From assembly GCF_025567265.1 (NCBI RefSeq), contig NZ_JAOQJW010000003.1:123045-187044 (forward strand): 64,000 nucleotides of DNA, in the 5' to 3' direction. Positions 42,446-52,130 of the stretch are shown here, piece by piece. This DNA is from Dorea_A amylophila. Lineage in GTDB: Bacteria; Bacillota; Clostridia; Lachnospirales; Lachnospiraceae. The notes beneath the pieces were generated by a model. That model worked only from the letters and a program-made list of their open reading frames with translations. It did not search any database and had not been told where the DNA came from. Within the stretch, counting starts at the first letter, position 1. Every line of letters begins with the position of its first letter. A program made the translations under genes and the position numbers.

Positions 42446-44692
42446 TTATACTTTCTGAAGTCTTGCAAATGTGGCAAACATCTTCTTCGTTCCGGGTCCG
42501 TCGAAGTGAACTGTTACTTCATAATCACGTCCGCCTTCAATGATTGCAGTTACCGTCCCTTCTCCGAATTTGATATGTCTGACACGGTCTCCCACTCCGT
42601 AAGGAAGCTTCCCGCCTTTTGGTGTCCCGAACTGCTGTACCGGCTTTGGTGCGGTAAATGCCTTCGTCTTAAATGTTTCTTTCGCCTGCATGAAAGAGGT
42701 CTTCACCCTTACCTGCTCACTTTCTTCTTTCTTCTCTTTTTTTGCTGATGGTCCTGTCTCCAGAAGTTCCAATGGGATTTCTTTTAAGAAACGGGACATC
42801 TTCTTATACTGTGTCTCCCCATGTACCATACGTTTTCTTGCACAGGTCAGTGTCAGATCTTTCTCTGCTCTTGTGATTCCTACATAACATAATCGTCTTT
42901 CTTCTTCCAGTTCTGCCGGGTCGTCTGCTGTGATCGTCATATAGCTCGGAAACAGTCCGTCTTCCATTCCTGCCAGATATACATGTGGGAATTCCAGACC
43001 TTTTGCACTATGTAATGTCATCAAAACGACATAATCTGTACTTTCATCCAGACTGTCGATATCTGCTACCAGAGCTACATCCTCAAGAAATCCTCCAAGT
43101 GTCGGTGCTTCATTCTGTAGCGCACAGCTTTCTTCATAAGCAGCGATCTTATTGCGGAGTTCGTCTATATTTTCAATTCTTGATGTTGCCTCTTCACTCT
43201 CACATTCGTGGATCAGCGCATCGATATAACCAGTTTCTTTGATAACTTCCTCCAACAGTTCCAATACACTCATGTCTTCTGTATCATTCTTAAAATGCTC
43301 AATCATTGCAACGAACGATTCCAGTTTTGCCTGTCCTCTTCCGATGTTCGGGATCAGGTCTACGGCACGAAGTGCATCATAGAAGCTGCATTCTCTGGTT
43401 GATGCATATTCCTGCACACGGTTGATACTGGTCAGTCCGATACCTCGTTTTGGAACATTTACAATACGTCTGACAGCCAGATCATCTCTTCCGTTATCAA
43501 TCGTCTTCAGATACGCAAGAAGATCCTTGATCTCACGTCTCGCATAGAAGTTCACACCACCGATGACTTTATATGGAATACTGTCACGGACAAAACGTTC
43601 CTCGAACATACGGGACTGTGCATTGGTACGGTAAAGAACTGCATTATCTTTGTAGCTGCAGAGTTCTTTATTGACATGGCGTCTGATGTCACCGACTACA
43701 TATTCTGCCTCTTCATAAGCAGAATCAAACTGACGTAACTGGATCATATCTCCATCTTCATTCTCTGTCCAAAGCGTCTTGTCTTTTCTTCCCTGATTGT
43801 TCCGGATCACGGCATTGGCTGCATTCAGGATATTGCCGGTAGAACGGTAATTCTGCTCCAGCTTGATCACTTTAGTATCATCAAACACATGTTCAAAATC
43901 CAGGATGTTCTTAATGTTCGCGCCGCGGAACTTATATATGGACTGGTCATCGTCTCCAACCACACACAGATTACGGTACTTGGATGCCAGCAGACGGATC
44001 AGTTCGAACTGTACTGTATTTGTATCCTGATACTCATCTACCATGATATAACGGAAACGCTCCTGATAATATTCCAGTACATCTTTCTGTGTCTGGAAAA
44101 GCTGCACGGTCTTAAACAACAGATCATCAAAATCCAATGCATTATTTGATCGGAGCTGTTTTTCATATTCTTCATATACTTCTGCAATTTTTTTCCGGCT
44201 GTAATCCCCTTCCGCACGCATACGGTATTCCTGTGGTGTCACCAGTTCATCCTTTGCTTTGGAAATCTCTGACAGCAGTGCTCTTTCCCGGAACATCTTC
44301 GTATCTACCTGCAGAAGCTTACAGACCTCACGCATCAGTGTCTTTTGATCGTCACTGTCGTAGATTGTAAAGTTGGTATCATATCCGAGCAGATCGATAT
44401 GGCGTCTTAATATACGCACGCACATGGAATGGAAGGTGCTTACCCATATACTCTCTGATCCGTATCCAACCAATTTGTCGACACGTTCCCTCATCTCTCC
44501 GGCTGCTTTATTCGTAAATGTAATTGCAAGGATATTCCATGGATTCACCTGCTGCTCTTCAATTAAGTAAGCAATTCTGTGTGTCAGAACACGTGTCTTT
44601 CCGGATCCTGCTCCTGCAAGGATCAGAAGTGGTCCTTCTGTATGGAACACTGCTTCTCTTTGTTGTTCATTTAATGTATCGTATATACTCAA
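42446..44692 (-). CDS. pcrA: UvrD/PcrA-type ATP-dependent DNA helicase
   Basis: 748 residues, full length for PcrA. Motif I AGAGSGKT near 27-34; motif Ia TFTNKAAGEM; motif II VDEYQDTN near 220; motif III VGDDDQSIYKFRGA; motif IV QNYRSTGNIL; motif V TLHSAKGLEFPHVY; motif VI YVGITRAEKDL. The C-terminal Tudor-like RNA-polymerase-binding module (GVGDRVRHIKFGEGTV) is present. House gene for repair and rolling-circle replication. Confidence 0.98.
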   Translation of the reverse strand: MSIYDTLNEQQREAVFHTEGPLLILAGAGSGKTRVLTHRIAYLIEEQQVNPWNILAITFTNKAAGEMRERVDKLVGYGSESIWVSTFHSMCVRILRRHIDLLGYDTNFTIYDSDDQKTLMREVCKLLQVDTKMFRERALLSEISKAKDELVTPQEYRMRAEGDYSRKKIAEVYEEYEKQLRSNNALDFDDLLFKTVQLFQTQKDVLEYYQERFRYIMVDEYQDTNTVQFELIRLLASKYRNLCVVGDDDQSIYKFRGANIKNILDFEHVFDDTKVIKLEQNYRSTGNILNAANAVIRNNQGRKDKTLWTENEDGDMIQLRQFDSAYEEAEYVVGDIRRHVNKELCSYKDNAVLYRTNAQSRMFEERFVRDSIPYKVIGGVNFYARREIKDLLAYLKTIDNGRDDLAVRRIVNVPKRGIGLTSINRVQEYASTRECSFYDALRAVDLIPNIGRGQAKLESFVAMIEHFKNDTEDMSVLELLEEVIKETGYIDALIHECESEEATSRIENIDELRNKIAAYEESCALQNEAPTLGGFLEDVALVADIDSLDESTDYVVLMTLHSAKGLEFPHVYLAGMEDGLFPSYMTITADDPAELEEERRLCYVGITRAEKDLTLTCARKRMVHGETQYKKMSRFLKEIPLELLETGPSAKKEKKEESEQVRVKTSFMQAKETFKTKAFTAPKPVQQFGTPKGGKLPYGVGDRVRHIKFGEGTVTAIIEGGRDYEVTVHFDGPGTKKMFATFARLQKV

Positions 44693-44720
44693 TCTTATGG
44701 TTTCCTTTCTTTCCGGTTTT

Positions 44721-45164
44721 TTATTCTTCTTTTTTCTTTCCGGCCTGTTCTGCTTTCGTCATGGATTCATGCTCTCTTTTTATTTCGCTATAAAGAGCCG
44801 TTGATGTCCAGTTCTGATTCTTTGCGGTAACGATTGCCTTCAGCGGAACCTGTACTTTTTCTTTTTTCATCTGGAATAATAGCTTATCCAATATCCGATT
44901 GTCTGCCAGTAGCATGACAAGCATCTCTTCTTCAAAGTCTGTGATTTCTTCATTTTTTTCTTTGTCTGTCCCGGAAGTTTCCTCCCTTGATGCCTCTTCC
45001 GCCACTTCTTCTTTCAGTCCGGTCAGTACTCCGATTGTCTTTGAATACTCTTCTTTTTCCACATATTTCACACGAAAACCAAGAAAACTTCCCAGCATGC
45101 CGATCTTTCTTCCCTTTTTCGTGCCTTTCAGATTATAACATAGCATGATTGATTTCATATGCAT
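44721..45164 (-). CDS. DUF3783 protein
   Basis: 147 residues from an ATG behind AAAGGGGT. The first 45 residues form a small alpha/beta unit (MLCYNLKGTKKGRKIGMLGS), the middle is acidic, and the DUF3783 part (MLVMLLADNRILDKLLFQM ... VPLKAIVTAKNQNW) follows. Lies just upstream of pcrA on the same strand and may be cotranscribed. Role unknown. Confidence 0.8.
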   Translation of the reverse strand: MHMKSIMLCYNLKGTKKGRKIGMLGSFLGFRVKYVEKEEYSKTIGVLTGLKEEVAEEASREETSGTDKEKNEEITDFEEEMLVMLLADNRILDKLLFQMKKEKVQVPLKAIVTAKNQNWTSTALYSEIKREHESMTKAEQAGKKKEE

Positions 45165-45191
45165 TCTACCCCTTTTCGAATGTCTGTTTCC

Positions 45192-45220
45192 ATTATAGTT
45201 GCTTTGTCCGGGTTCTGCAA
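45192..45220 (-). promoter_or_regulatory. sigma-A type promoter for DUF3783-pcrA
   Basis: On the minus strand TTGCAG, 17 bases, TATAAT; the start codon lies about 25 bp further. Confidence 0.7.
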
Positions 45221-45227
45221 GAAACAA

Positions 45228-45265
45228 TTTGGGACGGAGGATTTTAAAAAATCCTCCGTCCCAAA
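45228..45265. terminator. long hairpin behind the ABC exporter pair
   Basis: TTTGGGACGGAGGATTTT and its complement form a near-perfect stem of 17 bp. It follows the exporter operon by 45 bp and abuts the DUF3783 promoter. Confidence 0.75.
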
Positions 45266-45310
45266 TTAAAAAAAATGTCCTGTCCCTTTTTCATTCATCA
45301 TCCGATTCAT

Positions 45311-47212
45311 TTACGCGCTGATCGCATTTCCCGTATACAGCTGATAATATCTGCCTTTCTCTTCGATCAGTTCATCATGTGTACCACGCTCAATGATTCT
45401 TCCCTGTTCCAGTACCATAATGCAGTCAGAATTGCGGACTGTCGATAATCTGTGGGCAATAACAAATGTTGTCCTTCCACGCATCAGCTTATCCATTCCA
45501 TCCTGTACGATCCGTTCCGTTCTGGTATCGATGGAACTGGTTGCTTCATCAAGGATCAATACCGGAGGATCAGCAATAGCGGCTCTTGCAATTGCCAGAA
45601 GCTGGCGCTGTCCCTGGCTTAAATTTGCTCCGTCTCCGGTCAGCATCGTATCATAGCCTTTCGGAAGTCTTCGGATAAAGCTGTCGGCATTTGCAAGCTT
45701 TGCTGCTGCCACAATCTCTTCATCGGTCGCATCCAGTTTGCCAAAGCGGATATTGTCACGCACCGTTCCGGTGAATAAATGTGTATCCTGCAGAACAATC
45801 CCAAGTGAATGTCTGAGATCCGCTTTCTTAATCTTGTTAATGTTGATTCCATCATAACGGATCTTGCCGTCCTGAATATCATAGAAACGGTTGATCAGAT
45901 TGGTGATCGTCGTCTTACCTGCTCCGGTCGATCCGACGAATGCAATCTTCTGTCCCGGTTTGGCATATAATTTGATATCATGCAATACAATCTTCTCATC
46001 ATTATAACCGAAATCCACACCATTGAATACGACTTCACCTTTCACCTCCACATAATCCACACTGCCATCATTCTGATGTGTATGTTTCCATGCCCAGCGT
46101 TCGGTTCTTTCTTCACACTCTGTAAGCTTTCCGTCTTCTTCTTTCGCATTGACCAGTGTTACATAACCTTCATCCAGTTCTTCTTTTTCATCCATCAGCT
46201 TAAAAATACGGTCGGCCCCGGCCATCGCCATAACAATTGCATTCATCTGCATACTGATCTGGTTGATCGGCATACTGAAGCTCTTATTAAATGTCAGGAA
46301 GCTTGCCAGACCTCCGAGGGTAAAACCTCCGACCTTTCCAAGTGCCAGTACACCCCCGATGATCGCGCAGATCACATAACTGATATTTCCGATCTGTGCA
46401 TTGATCGGTCCTAAAAAGTTGGCAAATGTATTGGCTTTGTCTGCACTGACATATAGTTCATCATTCAGCTTCTTGAAGTTCTGCATGTTCTCCTCTTCAT
46501 GGCAGAATACCTTTACCACCTTTTGTCCGTTCATCATCTCTTCGATATAACCGTTCACAGTTCCCAGATCTTTCTGCTGTTTTGCAAAATATGCCCCGCT
46601 CTGTCCGGCAGATTTCTTTGAACAGAATACCATGATTCCGACCATGATCATCGTTACGACCGTAAGTGGGATACTTAAGATCAACATACTGACAAATACA
46701 CTGATGATCGTAATCCCACTGTTCAGAAGCTGCGGCATACTCTGGCTGATCATCTGTCTTAATGTATCAATATCATTCGTATATACCGACATGATATCTC
46801 CATGTGCATGCGTATCAAAATACTTGACCGGTAGTTTCTCCATATGAGAGAACAGATCATTCCTTAAGTTGCGTAGTGTCCCCTGCGTCACATTGACCAT
46901 CAGACGGTTATAACCAAATGTTGCCAGTACACCCAGTGCATAAAATGCTGCTATTCTGGCGATCGCATGTGCAAGCGGTGTAAAATTGGGGTTATCTGAT
47001 AATAAAAATGGTGTGATATATTCGTCGATCAGGTTCTTCATGAACATCGTTCCCTGCACATTGCAAAGAACACTGACTACAATCAATACGACTACACTGA
47101 TGCAGTGAAACTTATAATCTTTTAATACATATTTCATAAGGCGGAGGAATAATTCACCCGGATTTTTTACCTGTGCTTTCATTCCTCTCGGCTGTCTTCC
47201 CGGTCCCGGCAT
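45311..47212 (-). CDS. ABC exporter half-transporter, second gene
   Basis: 633 residues from the ATG behind AAGGAGG, which itself lies over the stop codon of the first exporter gene. Six membrane helices in residues about 30-340, then the ATPase: Walker A VGSTGAGKTTI, signature LSQGQRQLLAIARA, Walker B VLILDEATSSID, H-loop IAHRLSTV. Both nucleotide sites look competent. With the first gene it should form a heterodimeric multidrug or peptide exporter of the BmrCD/YheHI kind. Confidence 0.95.
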   Translation of the reverse strand: MPGPGRQPRGMKAQVKNPGELFLRLMKYVLKDYKFHCISVVVLIVVSVLCNVQGTMFMKNLIDEYITPFLLSDNPNFTPLAHAIARIAAFYALGVLATFGYNRLMVNVTQGTLRNLRNDLFSHMEKLPVKYFDTHAHGDIMSVYTNDIDTLRQMISQSMPQLLNSGITIISVFVSMLILSIPLTVVTMIMVGIMVFCSKKSAGQSGAYFAKQQKDLGTVNGYIEEMMNGQKVVKVFCHEEENMQNFKKLNDELYVSADKANTFANFLGPINAQIGNISYVICAIIGGVLALGKVGGFTLGGLASFLTFNKSFSMPINQISMQMNAIVMAMAGADRIFKLMDEKEELDEGYVTLVNAKEEDGKLTECEERTERWAWKHTHQNDGSVDYVEVKGEVVFNGVDFGYNDEKIVLHDIKLYAKPGQKIAFVGSTGAGKTTITNLINRFYDIQDGKIRYDGININKIKKADLRHSLGIVLQDTHLFTGTVRDNIRFGKLDATDEEIVAAAKLANADSFIRRLPKGYDTMLTGDGANLSQGQRQLLAIARAAIADPPVLILDEATSSIDTRTERIVQDGMDKLMRGRTTFVIAHRLSTVRNSDCIMVLEQGRIIERGTHDELIEEKGRYYQLYTGNAISA

Positions 47213-47213
47213 C

Positions 47214-48962
47214 TTATTCACCCTCCTTCTCGTCAAAATCGCCGCCACCACTGGTCTGTGATTCATAGACTTCACGGTAGATATCATTCTGTTCCAATAA
47301 TTCTTCATGTGTACCGAATCCATTGATCTTACCGTCTTCCATAACGATAATACGGTCAGCATCCTGTACGCTTGAGATTCTCTGTGCGATGATCAGTTTC
47401 GTTGTATCTGGAATCTCTTCACGAAACGCTCTTCGGATCTTCGCATCTGTTGCGGTATCTACCGCACTGGTACTGTCATCCAGAATCAGTACTTTTGGCT
47501 TCTTAAGTAGTGCTCTTGCAATACATAGTCTCTGCTTCTGACCTCCGGATACGTTACTTCCGCCCTGCTCGATGTAGGTCTCATATCCTTTCGGGAAACG
47601 GTCGATGAACTCATCCGCACATGCAAGTTCACACGCGTGTCTGCATTCTTCCAAAGTTGCTTCCTTGTCTCCCCAGCGGAGATTATCAAGGATTGTTCCG
47701 GAGAACAGCACATTATTCTGCAAGACTACTGATACCTGATTACGAAGCACTTCCATATCATAATCTTTGACATTTCTGCCACCGACCAGTACTTCGCCTT
47801 TCGTCACATCGTACAGACGACTGATCAGGTTAACCAGACTCGTCTTGGCACTTCCTGTTCCTCCGATGATTCCGATCGTCTCACCGGAACGGATCTTCAG
47901 ATCAATATCTTCCAGTACCGGTTCGTCACTGTCCTTTTTATACACAAAGTCCACATGACGGAATTCAATACTTCCATCTTCTACTTTCATGGTCGGATGT
48001 TCTGGATTCTTAAGATCACTCGTCTCATTTAACACTTCGGAGATACGTCTCGCACTTGCCATACTCATAGCGACCATGACAAATACCATCGACAACATCA
48101 TCAGACTCATTAGAATATTCATGCAATATGTAAGAAGACTCATCAGTTCTCCTGTCGTCAGGGAATCACTTGCGATCATCTTTGCTCCGAACCAGCTCAC
48201 TAACAGGATACAGGTGTATACCGCCGTCTGCATCATCGGTGCATTGAATACCAGATTTGTCTCTGCTTTTACAAAAATGTTATAGATATTCTCACTTGCT
48301 CTTCGTAACTTAGATGTCTCCTGTTCCTCTCTTACATATGCCTTCACGACACGGATCGCAGATACATTCTCCTGCACGGATTCATTCAGATCATCGTACT
48401 TTGGAAATGCCTGCTGGAAATATTTTGTCGCATGGCTCATGATCAGGAACAATAAAATTCCAAGAATAATTACCGCTACAAGATAGATACATGCCAGTCT
48501 CGCATTGATCGTAAATGCCATGACCATCGCACAGATCATACTGGCCGGTGCTCTGGTAAACATACGCAGGATCATCTGATATGCATTCTGTATATTGGTT
48601 ACATCCGTTGTCATTCGGGTTACAAGTCCTGCTGTGCTGAATTTATCAATATTTGAAAATGAAAATGTCTGAATATTGTTAAACATAGCCTCTCGTAAGT
48701 TCCTTGCAAATCCCGCCGATGCTTTTGCACCGAATCTTCCGCCCATCATTCCGGCGAATAATCCGATGACCGCCGCAACAACCATGATTCCGCCGACTTT
48801 GTAGATGTGGTGGATATCCCCGGTATTGACTCCTTTATCAATAATTGATGCCATCAGATATGGGATGATCATCTCCATCAATACCTCAAGGATCATAAAG
48901 AGCGGAGTTGCAATGGATGCTGCTTTAAATTCTTTAATCTGTTTTGCTAATGTCTTAATCAT
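47214..48962 (-). CDS. ABC exporter half-transporter, first gene
   Basis: 582 residues. Six membrane helices, then Walker A GGTGSAKTSLV (Ser-Ala in place of the usual Ser-Gly before Lys), signature VSGGQKQRLCIARA, and Walker B VLILDDSTSAVD, where Asp replaces the catalytic Glu. The H-loop His is also replaced (IIAQRIS). This is the degenerate-site half of a heterodimeric exporter, matching BmrC-like partners. It follows the MarR gene by 66 bp. Confidence 0.94.
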   Translation of the reverse strand: MIKTLAKQIKEFKAASIATPLFMILEVLMEMIIPYLMASIIDKGVNTGDIHHIYKVGGIMVVAAVIGLFAGMMGGRFGAKASAGFARNLREAMFNNIQTFSFSNIDKFSTAGLVTRMTTDVTNIQNAYQMILRMFTRAPASMICAMVMAFTINARLACIYLVAVIILGILLFLIMSHATKYFQQAFPKYDDLNESVQENVSAIRVVKAYVREEQETSKLRRASENIYNIFVKAETNLVFNAPMMQTAVYTCILLVSWFGAKMIASDSLTTGELMSLLTYCMNILMSLMMLSMVFVMVAMSMASARRISEVLNETSDLKNPEHPTMKVEDGSIEFRHVDFVYKKDSDEPVLEDIDLKIRSGETIGIIGGTGSAKTSLVNLISRLYDVTKGEVLVGGRNVKDYDMEVLRNQVSVVLQNNVLFSGTILDNLRWGDKEATLEECRHACELACADEFIDRFPKGYETYIEQGGSNVSGGQKQRLCIARALLKKPKVLILDDSTSAVDTATDAKIRRAFREEIPDTTKLIIAQRISSVQDADRIIVMEDGKINGFGTHEELLEQNDIYREVYESQTSGGGDFDEKEGE

Positions 48963-49028
48963 TCCATTTACGCCCTTTCTGTTTCGTTTCTTGTTTTATA
49001 GTTACATTTATAACTCCGATTTTCCGGA

Positions 49029-49481
49029 TTACCTGACTTCATATTTCTTCACATTCTGATTAATCTGGTCTAATACCTTATAAAAAATATGAAGTTCTTC
49101 TTCTGATATGCCTTCGGAAAGCTCTTCTTCGATATGCTCCACAATATCCTCAAAAGATTCCTGACTTGCAATTCCTTTTTCTGTCAGGATTACTTTTTTT
49201 AACCTGGCATCCTGTTTTACCGATTCTCTTCTTACGAATCCCTTCTTTTCCATCAATTGAAGCAGATTCGTAACTGTAGATCTACCTACTGCAAATCTTT
49301 GTTCAATATCCTTCTGAAAAATATCCTGCTCCCGGTTCTCATACAGATACCGTATGATCCAGCCATGCATCATCGTCACTTCATCCACTCCGGACTTTCT
49401 CACATGTGCAGACAGATTCCTTGACAATTTCAGATCCGCACAGTGTATCTCCGGTCCGATCTTTCTTCCTTTTCTTTCCAC
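49029..49481 (-). CDS. MarR-family repressor of the exporter operon
   Basis: About 150 residues from a GTG behind AAAGGATGG; a TTG seven codons earlier is the alternative. Winged helix is standard (IFQKDIEQRFAVGRSTVTNL, EKKGFVRRESVKQDARLKKV with the wing Asp-Arg-like turn). First gene of a three-gene operon with the two exporter halves. The promoter is overlaid by 15-bp tandem repeats, so autorepression is likely. Confidence 0.92.
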   Translation of the reverse strand: MERKGRKIGPEIHCADLKLSRNLSAHVRKSGVDEVTMMHGWIIRYLYENREQDIFQKDIEQRFAVGRSTVTNLLQLMEKKGFVRRESVKQDARLKKVILTEKGIASQESFEDIVEHIEEELSEGISEEELHIFYKVLDQINQNVKKYEVR

Positions 49482-49515
49482 ATTACCATCCTTTCCGTTC
49501 AATTGTTCGCATCCA

Positions 49516-49578
49516 AATTGTTTGTTAGCGAATTGTTTGTTAGCGAACTTATTTTATCATATCCAATTAAAATGTCAA
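49516..49578 (-). promoter_or_regulatory. MarR operon promoter with tandem operator repeats
   Basis: TTGACA (49573-49578), 16 bases, TAAAAT (49551-49556) on the minus strand. Directly downstream, AATTGTTTGTTAGCG (plus strand) occurs twice head to tail at 49516-49530 and 49531-49545, and a partial copy AATTGTTCGC at 49501-49510. These cover the transcription start and are probably MarR sites. Confidence 0.7.
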
Positions 49579-49692
49579 TAACTTCTCCGATATTCCGCCG
49601 TATTTTCCAGACATTTTCTGCAACGTGTATAAAAAAAACGCTTGCCATCTAGTTTTCAAAACTATATAATAATTACATTGAGGTGATAAAAA

Positions 49693-50334
49693 ATGACAAT
49701 AGACACAAAAGATATGCTGAACAGCATTTTATCAAGCATCTCACGGATTGATTACGTGAGACCCGATGATATTCCGAATATAGATTTATACATGGATCAG
49801 GTTACTACCTTTATGGAAAAAGAACTGGCATCCAGTAAACGTCATGAAGATGATAAGATCCTTACCAAGACCATGATCAACAACTATGCCAAGAACAATC
49901 TTCTCCCTCCACCTGTGAAGAAGAAGTACTCCAAAGAGCATCTGCTGATAATGATCTTTATCTATTATTTTAAAAATTTTCTTTCTATTAAAGATATTGA
50001 AACTATGTTAGAACCGATTACGGATAAGTATTTTGACACAGATCAGGATTTTGATATCACTTCTATCTATAAAGAAGTATGCGAACTGGAAAAGTCCAGA
50101 ATTCCAGAATTTGAAAAAGAAATTATCCGTTCTTATAATTCTTCTAAAAAATGTTTTGATGAAGCACCGGAAGATGACAGGGATTCTCTGCAGTTGTTTG
50201 CATTTATCTGTAACCTGAGTTTTGACATCTATGTTAAAAAGCAGATTGTAGAAAAGCTTTTGGATAATTTTCCCGATCTGCTTCACTCTGAAAATACCGG
50301 TGTCAAAAAGGATTCGGCCAAAAAAAAGAAATAA
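49693..50334 (+). CDS. DUF1836 protein
   Basis: 213 residues. The DUF1836 region (about 15-125) has a winged-helix-like plan: DDIPNIDLYMDQVTTFME, TKTMINNYAKNNLLPPPVKK, YSKEHLLIMIFIYYFKNFLS. ATG behind GAGGTGAT. Alone on its strand and closed by a strong terminator. Probably a MerR-like DNA-binding protein, function unproven. Confidence 0.88.
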   Translation: MTIDTKDMLNSILSSISRIDYVRPDDIPNIDLYMDQVTTFMEKELASSKRHEDDKILTKTMINNYAKNNLLPPPVKKKYSKEHLLIMIFIYYFKNFLSIKDIETMLEPITDKYFDTDQDFDITSIYKEVCELEKSRIPEFEKEIIRSYNSSKKCFDEAPEDDRDSLQLFAFICNLSFDIYVKKQIVEKLLDNFPDLLHSENTGVKKDSAKKKK

Positions 50335-50359
50335 GACCGCACGTCTTATTTCTTTTTTT
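50321..50359. terminator. bidirectional terminator between DUF1836 and yerC
   Basis: A run of A, GAAATAAGAC, a 5-base loop, GTCTTATTTC and seven T form a perfect stem serving both converging genes. Confidence 0.9.
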
Positions 50360-50404
50360 GCTTCTGCATTCTTGCCAAATGCATCTGCACTGTTTTTTCG
50401 CACT

Positions 50405-50719
50405 TTATTCTGCTTTTTCGTCTTTGACTTCCCCAAGTCCGATTCTCTCGAATACCATGTCATATCCGTCATTACCGTAATTCAGCGAACGGTTCACACG
50501 ACTGATCGTTGCTGTTGAAGCGCCTGTCTTTTCTGCAATCTCAAGATAAGTCTTGTGTTCTCTTAACATCTTTGCAACTTCAAAACGCTGTGATAATGAA
50601 AGCAATTCATTAATCGTACAGATATCTTCAAAAAATGTATAACACTCCTCTTTATCTTTGAGGCTTAAAATTCCCTGAAACAGATAATCAACCGCCTCTG
50701 TTCTGATTTTCTTACTCAT
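50405..50719 (-). CDS. YerC/YecD TrpR-like regulator
   Basis: 104 residues. TrpR-like helix-turn-helix: CTINELLSLSQRFEVAKML, YLEIAEKTGASTATISRVNR. Matches the YerC family of Firmicutes. Downstream of the PHP gene on the same strand. Ligand and targets unknown. Confidence 0.93.
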   Translation of the reverse strand: MSKKIRTEAVDYLFQGILSLKDKEECYTFFEDICTINELLSLSQRFEVAKMLREHKTYLEIAEKTGASTATISRVNRSLNYGNDGYDMVFERIGLGEVKDEKAE

Positions 50720-50782
50720 AGCATTATCTCCTTCGTAGCAGATTCATTACTTTTACATTTTAACACACTAAAATTGCAAAGT

Positions 50783-51508
50783 CTATAGTTTTTTCCCATG
50801 TTTTATACATGCTTTTAATTTTTCCAGTGAAACATTGGCAACCAATTCTTCCGGAAAATCTGTTTCTCTCAATATTTCTTCCGCATATGGATACTCTGCA
50901 ATATCTGCATCCACATGTGAATCACTGCCAAGCACGATCATCACTCCCTGTGCTTTACATTCCTTTACCATCTCCAGACAGTTCTCTTTTGTATTCTCTC
51001 GAAATCCTTCCGGACGCAGTGATGAATTATTTACTTCCAGTAATGTTCCGGTTTCTTTTGCTTTTTTTACCAGACGCTTCATATCTACAGGAAATCTCCC
51101 GTCATCCGGATGTCCAATGATGTCCACATACGGATGTTCCATTACTTTCTCATATGCTGCGGTTACATTGTCTATTGTCCGTTCATCTTTAAAACACGGC
51201 ATATGAATACTGGCGATTGCAATATCAAGTCTTTCAAGAAGCGAATCTGGGAGATCGATCTCCCCCCGCGCATTCATGATATTCAGTTCTGTTCCTAATA
51301 ACAGCTCAATCCCGTATTTTTTTCTTGGAACAATTCTTAAATTTTGAAAATAGAACAAATGACAAGTTCCGGGCATCTCTGGTGCATGTTCCGTAATTGC
51401 AAGTCCCTTCAGTCCTTTATCCGCTGCTGCTTGCGCCATCTCATTCAGCGTATTATATGCATGTCCACTTGCGAGCGTATGCGTATGTGTGTCAATTTCT
51501 ACTCTCAT
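50783..51508 (-). CDS. PHP-domain phosphoesterase (YcdX-like)
   Basis: 241 residues from the ATG behind GGAAGGAGAAGC. PHP metal ligands are in place: DTHTHTLASGH at 6-16, TEHAPEM near 40, GTELNI near 74, ASIHMP near 100, IGHPDDGRF near 130, LGSDSHVDADI near 193. Probably a trinuclear-zinc phosphatase. The 250 bp upstream, toward the small plus-strand gene, hold no further gene. Confidence 0.92.
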   Translation of the reverse strand: MRVEIDTHTHTLASGHAYNTLNEMAQAAADKGLKGLAITEHAPEMPGTCHLFYFQNLRIVPRKKYGIELLLGTELNIMNARGEIDLPDSLLERLDIAIASIHMPCFKDERTIDNVTAAYEKVMEHPYVDIIGHPDDGRFPVDMKRLVKKAKETGTLLEVNNSSLRPEGFRENTKENCLEMVKECKAQGVMIVLGSDSHVDADIAEYPYAEEILRETDFPEELVANVSLEKLKACIKHGKKL

Positions 51509-51760
51509 TTCCTGCTTCTCCTTCCTGTTGTATTTCATCAGATCTTCTTTATCTGTTATTTTTATTTATTATTTTAAATTGTAACTTTTCTTCTTTTCAG
51601 CTTTAACGCTCTAATATTTCACAACATGAAGTATTATACCGTATAATTTTCTTTTTTTCTACCCATTCTATAGCGGAAAGCAGGTTTTCCTCTTTTTTTA
51701 CTAAATAACCACCATTTATTCACCCCTCTAATATATCTGAATTATAAAGGAGTTTTTATT

Positions 51761-52015
51761 ATGAAGAAACATGAAAAAAAGACTGTAAATGTAAACCCAT
51801 TATCCAACCAGGAACTCATTGATTCTTACGATTATCTCGCAACTGCTGCCTCTTCTCATGACTGTACCGGTCTGATTCCTTCTGCACCTCTTAATCCTGC
51901 GGAACTGGATTCGTATGAGGAACTTTATCCATTCCTTCCTCCGGTCTCATCCGCAGATGATGCTCCGGAGCAGGCTCCGCCTTCCGGTAAAAATCCATCT
52001 GATATTAAGGGTTAA
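51761..52015 (+). CDS. small hypothetical protein, Pro/Ser/Asp-rich
   Basis: 84 residues, ATG behind AAAGGAG. A central phrase NQELIDSYDYLATAASSHDC followed by GLIPSAPLNPAELDSYEEL looks like two related short motifs (xELxDSY). Rest disordered. Stands alone before the asparaginase gene, which has its own promoter. No family recognised. Confidence 0.6.
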   Translation: MKKHEKKTVNVNPLSNQELIDSYDYLATAASSHDCTGLIPSAPLNPAELDSYEELYPFLPPVSSADDAPEQAPPSGKNPSDIKG

Positions 52016-52054
52016 TGTCCATCTGAAAATACTCTGCAAAATACCTGTTTTTTC

Positions 52055-52083
52055 TTGACATGCCTTCCAATCACAGCTAATCT
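52055..52083 (+). promoter_or_regulatory. promoter of the asparaginase gene
   Basis: TTGACA, 17 bases, TAATCT, followed about 48 bp later by the start codon with GAGAGGT before it. Confidence 0.65.
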
Positions 52084-52130
52084 TATAGAAGTATAAAAAA
52101 TATATTATATATATTGAGAGGTAACTGATC

